50,417 nt of DNA from Flavobacteriaceae bacterium (GTDB lineage: Bacteria; Bacteroidota; Bacteroidia; Flavobacteriales; Flavobacteriaceae): the NCBI GenBank assembly GCA_016764435.1, contig JAESRX010000018.1:1-50417 (forward strand), read 5' to 3'. Below, one piece after another: positions 44,024-50,417 of this stretch. The translations under genes were made by a program, and so were the position numbers. The stretch's first letter is position 1. Each line of letters opens with the position of its first letter. A model generated the notes under the pieces. It was not told where the DNA came from. It ran no database searches and was given only the letters and a program-made list of their open reading frames with translations.

Positions 44024-45178
44024 TTACTCTCCTATTATGTATCCTTCTTTGTATTCAAAGTTTATTTCTTTGTTTACGTTATTGTTAGTAGTGATAATGT
44101 CCGTGATTTTCAATAAACCATAATATGTTTGATTTACGTCTTCGTCATCTTCGTTTTGTTCTACTCGTATAATTTTGTATACAAAGATCATGTCTTTTTC
44201 AAGATCTGTTAATGCGGTCATGCTTGTTCCGATTGCGAATTGATCTTTGGCATCTACAATGTCTCCTGCAGCATAATAATCTTCTGCTGTAGTTGTTCCT
44301 GGAAGTGTAATTGGAACAAATTCTAAACCTTTAGAAGCTTCTGCTATGACGGTCATTCCAACGGGACTTGTGTATATTACTTCTCCGTTGTTTGGACTAT
44401 GGTCTGTGAAATTGAATTGTGGGCTTGCTGTCGATAACATTCCTGAATTGCTACTTGTCATTTCTTGAGCTACAATAGCAACGCTAGTTTCTTCTGAATC
44501 GGTCATGGTTCCACTTGTTACTGTTACTCTATAATACAAGGTGTCCATGGCTACAAGTCCATATGTGGTTGCATACTCGTGTTCATTTAATTGGATAGTT
44601 AATTTACTACCGTCAAAAGCTGGATTTGTGATTGCTTCATATGTTCCGTTTTTGCCTTTTTTCCATTCAAAAGTTTTACTGTCGATGGTTGAATTATTAG
44701 AAAAGGATTTAAAGACAATCTTTTGAGGAGTCGTGTCTAAGTATTTTACAGATGCTTGCTTCTCAGATGCGGTAATTGCTTTAACTACTTTTATTGTATA
44801 GTCGTTTATGTAAGTTTGACCATTAGATAAAGTAGATACAAAATTTACATCAAAAGATCCTGTTGGCTCATCTAAATCGTCTCCAAATAAAAAGTCTCCT
44901 AAAGTAGATGAACTGAAAACGGCAGTTTCTCCACTTACGATAGCGTCTGCTATTTTTGAACCGTCCTTACTTATTTCTACAGCGTCTACTGTTAAACCGT
45001 CTGCAGTTATAAAATACATACTGAGGTCTTCGTTTATGTCAAATACACTTATTTTAGTGTCGCTTAATAAGGTGTTGCCACCGATATAAGTACCGGCTAA
45101 TGAATAGTCTTCGTCATCACAAGAGTATAATCCGACCGTGATGGCGGCTAACATTAAATATTTTATATTGTTTTTCAT
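44024..45178 (-). CDS. Hypothetical lipoprotein, third gene of module 4
   Basis: A 384-residue lipoprotein: signal peptide MKNNIKYLMLAAITVGLYSC with Cys20, followed by an acidic DDEDYS. The mature protein is beta-rich with Ig-like stretches (VDAVEISKDGSKIADAIVSG, LYYRVTVTSGTMTDSEETSV). No family recognised. Starting 13 bp after susD4, it is probably an outer-membrane accessory subunit of the module, analogous in position to SusE/SusF, but sequence does not prove this. Confidence 0.7.
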   Translation of the reverse strand: MKNNIKYLMLAAITVGLYSCDDEDYSLAGTYIGGNTLLSDTKISVFDINEDLSMYFITADGLTVDAVEISKDGSKIADAIVSGETAVFSSSTLGDFLFGDDLDEPTGSFDVNFVSTLSNGQTYINDYTIKVVKAITASEKQASVKYLDTTPQKIVFKSFSNNSTIDSKTFEWKKGKNGTYEAITNPAFDGSKLTIQLNEHEYATTYGLVAMDTLYYRVTVTSGTMTDSEETSVAIVAQEMTSSNSGMLSTASPQFNFTDHSPNNGEVIYTSPVGMTVIAEASKGLEFVPITLPGTTTAEDYYAAGDIVDAKDQFAIGTSMTALTDLEKDMIFVYKIIRVEQNEDDEDVNQTYYGLLKITDIITTNNNVNKEINFEYKEGYIIGE

Positions 45179-45191
45179 TGTGTTTTTTTTG

Positions 45192-46649
45192 TTAATTGTT
45201 CCAGAATATTAGAGTTGTTAATTTGTCTCCACCTATAGCGGCGCTTGCAGCTTTGTAGTTGGTTCCGTTTCTTTGTGATTCATCTGCGGGGTATACATAT
45301 CTGACTGGGACTTTTCCATCCGCTCCTTTAGCTGCGTCTTCTGGAGCTAATAGGGTAGGGACTCCGAAAATTCTCCATGTTGTCCATCCTTCAAAACCTC
45401 TAGAATACATTGCGATGTATTTTTGAGTACCGATAGACTTTTTCCAATTCACGGCATCATATGGTGTGTTTGTTATATAGGTATCTGTATCTGCTGGTTT
45501 ATAGTCGAAAGTACTATCGTCGTCATAGGATTCTTGAAGATTGGTCCAGTATTGAATGGAAGCTTTAATCCCTTTGTTATAGTGTCCTTCGGCATCAGAT
45601 GCTCCACCAAGTATTCTAGCGGCGGCTTCTGCTAGTAGGAATTCTACTTCTGAATAATCTAATATAATACCCTCGTAATCTGGTTTGTGGAAAACAGGAC
45701 CCAAGTGGGTGTATTTAGCATAGGAATTGTTTGCTCCGTAAGGACCTCCTTTATATGGTGTAATGTTATTCGCCATGTATATTTCGGTTCTTGGATCGTT
45801 TAATGGTGTCATTAAATCAACAAATGAATTTGCGATTAAAATATCGTTTCTATTACTCTGTACTAGATTTTCCCACAATGGATTTGAGTAAGGATCTGAT
45901 TTGGTAAATTCAAAAGATGCGTTGTCAGCATTAGAGGTAAATACACCTCCTGCAATTGCTTCTGAAATTTTATCACCATCCTTAACTCTTAAAGCCATTC
46001 TTAATTTTAAGGAATTCCCGAATTTTTTCCAGGCACTTACTTTCCCTTCGTAAATAAAATCAGCGCCTCCAAATGATTCTTCTTCGGTGTTTAATTGTGA
46101 TAATGCAAGGTCTAATTTGGTAAAGATGTCCGTGTAGATAGCACTTGCGTCATCATATTTAGGAGACGGGTTGGTAATGTCCAGTGCTTCGCTGTACGGT
46201 ACGTCACCAAAAACATCTACTAACACATGGAAGGTGTATACTTCTAAAATAGTTGTGATGGCCATTTTATTGGTGTTTATGGTAATGTCTGCATCCTGTG
46301 TTAATAGCTTTTTTTCTGCGGCTAAAAGCAATTTTGTTTCTTGTAAGTCTAATAATACGTCTCTGTATAGTCTGTCCCAAAAACCTCCTGGAACATCCCG
46401 TGTACCGATGTCGTAATTTGCTTCATCTGGATAGGTTGTTGCTGTCCAGTATTGTGCAAAATAGTTAAAAATATTTATGTTGACATTTTGCATTTTCATT
46501 GTTCTTACTAAGTTGCGTTCTGCGTTACTAAATAGCGTACTTGCGGGAACCTTAGAGGCGTTTTTTTCATCCTTATTCCAATCACTGAAATCTGTTTCAC
46601 AGGAAACGGCACTAATGATTAAAAAGGCAATTAATATTATTTTTTTCAT
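45192..46649 (-). CDS. SusD-like (SusD_2 type) nutrient-binding outer-membrane lipoprotein (module 4)
   Basis: A 485-residue lipoprotein: signal peptide MKKIILIAFLIISAVSC with Cys17. The mature start ETDFSDWNKDEKNASKVPAS and NIFNYFAQYWTATTYPDEAN fit the second SusD subfamily (SusD/RagB family nutrient-binding lipoprotein type) rather than the classical RagB type of modules 1-3. Later motifs: VDVFGDVPYSEAL, GKVSAWKKFGNSLKLRMALR, ILDYSEVEFLLAEAAARILG and KYIAMYSRGFEGWTTWR. It is 14 bp after susC4. Confidence 0.9.
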   Translation of the reverse strand: MKKIILIAFLIISAVSCETDFSDWNKDEKNASKVPASTLFSNAERNLVRTMKMQNVNINIFNYFAQYWTATTYPDEANYDIGTRDVPGGFWDRLYRDVLLDLQETKLLLAAEKKLLTQDADITINTNKMAITTILEVYTFHVLVDVFGDVPYSEALDITNPSPKYDDASAIYTDIFTKLDLALSQLNTEEESFGGADFIYEGKVSAWKKFGNSLKLRMALRVKDGDKISEAIAGGVFTSNADNASFEFTKSDPYSNPLWENLVQSNRNDILIANSFVDLMTPLNDPRTEIYMANNITPYKGGPYGANNSYAKYTHLGPVFHKPDYEGIILDYSEVEFLLAEAAARILGGASDAEGHYNKGIKASIQYWTNLQESYDDDSTFDYKPADTDTYITNTPYDAVNWKKSIGTQKYIAMYSRGFEGWTTWRIFGVPTLLAPEDAAKGADGKVPVRYVYPADESQRNGTNYKAASAAIGGDKLTTLIFWNN

Positions 46650-46663
46650 ATCTATATATGTTT

Positions 46664-49600
46664 TTAGAATTGTACTTTTAAGTTAATACCGTATTCTTTC
46701 ACTGCTGGGTATGCTCCAGATTGATATCCTTGAACATTTCCTGAGCTCAATCCTGCTTCAGGATCTGAAAAAGGAGTGTTTTTGTGGATAATCCATACGT
46801 TTTTACCGATGGCTGTTAAAGAAATATTACTGATGTTAAGTTTTTTAGTAATTGTTTTTGGCAGGTTATACGTTAAAGACATTTCTCTTAGTTTAACATA
46901 ACTTGCGTCATAGGTGTGTTCTGAATTTGTAGCGTGCTTGTATCCCCAAGGATTTGAGTATTTGTTTGCTTGTACACGTCGAGTGTTAGGAGTTCCGTCT
47001 TCTAGTGCTCCTGCTAATACGATACCACCACCATTATAGAGAGTGTTTCTGTCGGATAAATTTAAATCATTTGTAAAAGTAGTGTTTGAATATACTCCTG
47101 TGGCGTATCCGTACCAAGTGTCTAATGAGAATACGTTACCTCCTTTTTTAGCGTCAATTAAAAAACTGAAGTTCCAGTTTTTGTATCTGAAAGAGTTGTT
47201 GATTCCTCCAATCCATTCGGGATTAATATCACCGATTATAACTTTATTTTCAGTTTTTAAATAATACCCATCGTCTCCAATTACTTTTTGGCCAGAATTA
47301 TTGTAGACGTAGTCGTATCCTTTTATTGTTCCGTATGCTTCTCCTAAAGTTGCGTTTATAGATACACCTCCTTGAACACTTGCTAGCTGAATCTCGTCTA
47401 CATCTCCATATAATTTAATTACTTTATTTTTGTTCTTTGCCCAGTTGATGTTCATGTTCCATTCGAAATTTTTCGTTTTAATTGGGGCTCCAAATAAACT
47501 AATTTCAACTCCTTTATTTGTCATTTCACCGGCATTTACCCATTGCGAATTGTAACCAGTAGCGGTAGAAACTGAAACGGACATGATTTGATCTGTAGAT
47601 GTTTTACTGTAAGCTGAGATATCAAATCCTAGTCTGTTATTTATAAATTTCATTTCGATACCTACTTCTACTTCTTCCGATAGCTCATCTTTTAAGTTCT
47701 CATTGTTTTTAGTTCCGGGGATTGAGTATAGAGGGTTCCCGTTTAAATTCCCTATTGAATTGTAGACATCGTATATTTGAAGAGGGCCGGCTGCATTTCC
47801 AGTTTGAGCATAACCACCTCTTAATTTACCGAATGTCATAAAGTCGGATGTTATTAAATTTGAGAATACAAAACTTCCTGAGATGGATGCGTAGCTAAAC
47901 GTATTGTCGCTACTAGGTAATGTAGAGGCTTTTTCTTGTCTGTAAGATCCTTCTATAAAATAGGTGTTTTTATAGCCTAAGCTAATGTTTGTGAAGATGG
48001 AGTTACGTCCGTATTTTGCTTTAAACTCATAGGGAGCTGAAGATAATTCTTTACTGTTACTTAAAGAGTATAGCCTAGGTACAACTAGACCTCCAGTGGT
48101 GGAAGCACTCGTAGTTTCTAGAGAGTGACGTTCTATGTTGGTTCCTATTAATCCTCTTAAGTTTAGGTTGTCATCTAAAAAATTCTTGTTAAAATTTAAG
48201 AAAAGATCATAGTTGTTATCAAGTACTCCTCTTAGTCTTTTTTTGTATTCAGAGACATCCACACTTCCTATAGCTATTCTTTCTTCTTCTGTAGTATTGT
48301 AGCTGTCTACGGTAGCTCTTGCCATAACATTTAACCAATCGTTAATGTCGTAATTTAAAGTAACATGACCAAAAATACGATTTCTTTCATCGTTTTGGTA
48401 GTTCTCGTATCTTGTCCAGTAAGGATTGTCGAAATACGTAGGGGTATGATCTGTTGGGCTTTTTGTATTCCAAGTGATGTTTTCATGTGTTTTGAAATAG
48501 GCGTCTTTTTGCTCTTGGATGTCTACGTTGGTTTGAAACCATTGCTTGAAGGATTGATTCGGGTTTTTTGAATCGTAACCTGTCCCGTATCTACCTTTTC
48601 CTTTGTTATTTGTATAGGTAATTTTAGAGCTTATTTTTAGTTTCTCAGTTATATCTAATGAACCTCCAAAGTCAATAGTGTTCTTTTTTATGGAGCTATT
48701 AGGTAATACTCCTGTTTGGTTGAAATTGGTGTATCCTAATCTGTAGGTACTGTTTTCTCCGCCTCCTGCAAATGAGATGCTATTTACGGAAGTAACCGCT
48801 GTTTCGAAAAATGTCAACGGACTGTTTTTAGCAGCGACCCATGGGGTTGCTTTTCCGTAGGTGTCTAATTGAGGGTAGAAGGAGTTCCATTGGTATACTA
48901 ATAAATCTGGGTCGAATATTCCTCCGTAAGAGGCGTCTTCTGTTGAAGGAACTACTAAATCTTTGATTCCATCACCGTCTATATCTATGTCTTCAAAGAA
49001 TCCTGTGTCACCATAATAAGGACCATAACCGGCTCCGTATTGGTTTTGGTATTCAGTATACGTTGATTTGTCGATGGTTCCGAACATTAAACTTGAATTT
49101 ATGGTAATTCCAAGTCTATCAGATTGTTTTCCTTTTTTGGTAGTAATGATAACAACACCATTAGCGGCTTGGGATCCGTAAAGTGCAGAAGCGGCTCCTC
49201 CTTTTAATATATTTATAGATTCAATATCATCTGGATTGATGTCTGATGCGGCATTTCCGTAATCATAACCACCTTTCCCTTTTTGTTGGTCTGAAGAATT
49301 TGTGTTATTGTTATTAATTAGTACTCCGTCAATAACAAATAAAGCCTGGTTGTTTCCTGTAAGAGAACTATTACCACGTATGATTACGTTAGTAGATCCT
49401 CCCATGGTTCCACTTGACTTAATTTGAACTCCAGATATTTTACCAGATAGGGAGTTCATGAAGTTAGCATCTTTAATTTTTGCAACTTCATCTCCGCTTA
49501 CCTTTTGTGTAGAGTATCCTAGAGATTTTTTATCTCTAGAGATTCCTAAAGCGGTTACAACTACTTCGTTCAAAACGTTTCCACCTGTTAAGGTTACGTT

Positions 49601-49870
49601 TATGCTGTTAGATATTCCTACTTTTACAGATTTACTGTCCATGCCGACATAACTAAATACTAATACATCTCCTTGATTGGCTATGATGGAGTAGTTTCCG
49701 TCAAAATCAGTTTCAGAACCTGTAGTTGTGCCTTTTATTACAACACTTACTCCGGGTAGTGGACCTGTTTCGTCAGAAACTGTTCCGGAAATAGTTTTTT
49801 CTTGTGCAAAAGATATTTGCACAACTAACGCCAGTAACAGCATTAAAATTCCATTAAACTTTGTTTTCAT
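46664..49870 (-). CDS. SusC/RagA family TonB-dependent outer-membrane transporter (module 4)
   Basis: A 1068-residue transporter with signal peptide MKTKFNGILMLLLALVVQIS. Regulatory-like domain with ISGTVSDETGPLPGVSVVIK, TonB-box region VLNEVVVTALGISRDKKSLG, then plug LSGKISGVQIKSSGTMGGST, NVIIRGNSSLTGNNQALFVI and NILKGGAASALYGSQAANGV. Barrel ends EYGINLKVQF. The ALGISRDKKSLGYSTQ stretch is characteristic of the SusC subgroup that pairs with SusD_2-type lipoproteins, agreeing with its neighbour. Confidence 0.93.
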   Translation of the reverse strand: MKTKFNGILMLLLALVVQISFAQEKTISGTVSDETGPLPGVSVVIKGTTTGSETDFDGNYSIIANQGDVLVFSYVGMDSKSVKVGISNSINVTLTGGNVLNEVVVTALGISRDKKSLGYSTQKVSGDEVAKIKDANFMNSLSGKISGVQIKSSGTMGGSTNVIIRGNSSLTGNNQALFVIDGVLINNNNTNSSDQQKGKGGYDYGNAASDINPDDIESINILKGGAASALYGSQAANGVVIITTKKGKQSDRLGITINSSLMFGTIDKSTYTEYQNQYGAGYGPYYGDTGFFEDIDIDGDGIKDLVVPSTEDASYGGIFDPDLLVYQWNSFYPQLDTYGKATPWVAAKNSPLTFFETAVTSVNSISFAGGGENSTYRLGYTNFNQTGVLPNSSIKKNTIDFGGSLDITEKLKISSKITYTNNKGKGRYGTGYDSKNPNQSFKQWFQTNVDIQEQKDAYFKTHENITWNTKSPTDHTPTYFDNPYWTRYENYQNDERNRIFGHVTLNYDINDWLNVMARATVDSYNTTEEERIAIGSVDVSEYKKRLRGVLDNNYDLFLNFNKNFLDDNLNLRGLIGTNIERHSLETTSASTTGGLVVPRLYSLSNSKELSSAPYEFKAKYGRNSIFTNISLGYKNTYFIEGSYRQEKASTLPSSDNTFSYASISGSFVFSNLITSDFMTFGKLRGGYAQTGNAAGPLQIYDVYNSIGNLNGNPLYSIPGTKNNENLKDELSEEVEVGIEMKFINNRLGFDISAYSKTSTDQIMSVSVSTATGYNSQWVNAGEMTNKGVEISLFGAPIKTKNFEWNMNINWAKNKNKVIKLYGDVDEIQLASVQGGVSINATLGEAYGTIKGYDYVYNNSGQKVIGDDGYYLKTENKVIIGDINPEWIGGINNSFRYKNWNFSFLIDAKKGGNVFSLDTWYGYATGVYSNTTFTNDLNLSDRNTLYNGGGIVLAGALEDGTPNTRRVQANKYSNPWGYKHATNSEHTYDASYVKLREMSLTYNLPKTITKKLNISNISLTAIGKNVWIIHKNTPFSDPEAGLSSGNVQGYQSGAYPAVKEYGINLKVQF

Positions 49871-50254
49871 TTGTGTGATTATTTGAATTAATTACGTCAA
49901 AAATGTGAATAAAATGTTAAATATGCAACTGTTTTCTCAATGAAATCTCTATTGCGTTGTTAATATGGTAAGTTTAATGTGTTCTGGTGTACCGTGGTTG
50001 TTGAGTGTATCGTGTTTTATTGAATTGTTAAAATAATTAACAATAAAGTAAGTAAACAACAAGTAATATGCTAAAATAGTATGTTTTGTTAATTATACTA
50101 AAGAAATATATGTGATATTACACGGAGCGTTAGTATTAAGTGTTTATGGCTTGGTTTGAGTTAATCGTGTTTTTAAGTTTAATTGGGTGTGGTTGTTCTA
50201 GTTATGTTGTTTTGATTAATTGACGATAGTCGTTGATAAAAAGTAACTTAGCTA
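49871..50254. other. Divergent spacer between susC4 and rpsL
   Basis: About 380 bp, AT-rich. The 30 bases next to susC4 resemble the other susC leaders (ATTAATTCAAA...ACAAATG), but the homology then stops. No gene seen. Confidence 0.45.
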
Positions 50255-50285
50255 TTTGAAAAGCAATAAATTATTCGTACATTTG
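50255..50285 (+). promoter_or_regulatory. Bacteroidota-type promoter of rpsL
   Basis: TTTG at 50255-50258 and TACATTTG at 50278-50285 are separated by 19 bp, matching the -33 TTTG / -7 TAnnTTTG consensus exactly. The start codon of rpsL is 55 bp downstream. A perfect consensus fits a strongly expressed ribosomal operon. Confidence 0.8.
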
Positions 50286-50340
50286 CACGCTCTATAAAAT
50301 GAGTAGTAATAAAAAAACATAATTAATAACAAATTTTAGT

Positions 50341-50417
50341 ATGCCAACAATTTCGCAATTAGTACGAAAAGGAAGAACCAAAATAACTAAGAAGAGCAAA
50401 TCGGCAGCTTTAAATTC
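50341..50417 (+). CDS. rpsL: 30S ribosomal protein S12, N-terminus (cut by window edge)
   Basis: The frame from ATG 50341 encodes MPTISQLVRKGRTKITKKSK then SAALN before the window ends. This is the highly conserved start of ribosomal protein S12, the decoding-centre protein in which streptomycin-resistance changes occur. Usually first of the str operon (rpsL-rpsG-fusA). The cut is by the window edge, not a truncation. Confidence 0.95.
   Translation, partial: MPTISQLVRKGRTKITKKSKSAALN

Noticed and set aside
25189-49870. Canonical polysaccharide utilisation locus
   Set aside because: SusC/SusD pairs alone are present; no carbohydrate-active enzyme, sulfatase or regulator is seen, so no substrate is claimed.
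1-50417. CRISPR arrays, prophage, restriction or toxin-antitoxin systems
   Set aside because: No regularly spaced repeats and no Cas, phage structural, methylase/nuclease or toxin-antitoxin gene pairs were recognised.

Overview
The window is a piece of a Bacteroidota chromosome, most likely family Flavobacteriaceae. Evidence: four tandem SusC/SusD outer-membrane pairs whose SusC proteins share an almost identical N-terminus, TAnnTTTG-type -7 promoter boxes, AT-rich DNA, a tmRNA whose tag is GEDNYALAA, an intergenic element resembling the Flavo-1 RNA, and a class II (B12-dependent) ribonucleotide reductase. The genus cannot be fixed from the sequence alone.

Layout. 1-1350: the tail of an IS3-family transposase, a small accessory membrane protein and a long gene-poor stretch holding the Flavo-1-like element. 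1383-1773 (-): ssrA (tmRNA). 2024-9398: saccharopine dehydrogenase-like enzyme, DUF3820 protein, nrdJ, an alpha/beta hydrolase whose lipoprotein signal appears frameshifted off, a tiny membrane protein, kdsA (-) and a second alpha/beta hydrolase. 9484-13257 (+): mpl, then a tight run of DUF1858/DUF2249 protein, heme-copper-oxidase-like membrane protein and DUF59 protein. 13337-16741 (-): DUF2147 protein, trkH, trkA. 16799-22273 (+): radC, DUF7033 deacetylase-like protein, YjjG-like phosphatase, a lipoprotein, a DUF5723 protein and a secreted protein. 22421-25154: rarA (-), rhomboid protease (+) and rlmB-type methyltransferase (-).

25189-49870 (-): four SusC/SusD modules, each ending in a strong hairpin terminator. 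Two also carry a third lipoprotein gene (susC-susD-lipoprotein). No glycoside hydrolase, lyase, sulfatase, peptidase, sensor or sigma/anti-sigma gene accompanies them, so substrates cannot be named. Between modules 2 and 3 lie a decayed IS1182-family element (36598-38035) and, directly abutting it, a broken minus-strand gene tail that still has its terminator. 50341-end (+): the first 25 codons of rpsL (ribosomal protein S12), behind a textbook Bacteroidota promoter; this is probably the start of the str ribosomal operon.

Most of the first half is housekeeping: cell envelope (kdsA, mpl), potassium uptake, deoxynucleotide supply, DNA repair, rRNA modification and trans-translation. The second half is nutrient import across the outer membrane. 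I did not find a convincing new defence or mobile system. The most interesting signals are nucleotide-level: the shared leaders and signal-peptide-coding hairpins of the susC paralogues, the frameshifted lipoprotein, the decayed IS with its interrupted gene, and unexplained hairpins in the gene-free spacers.
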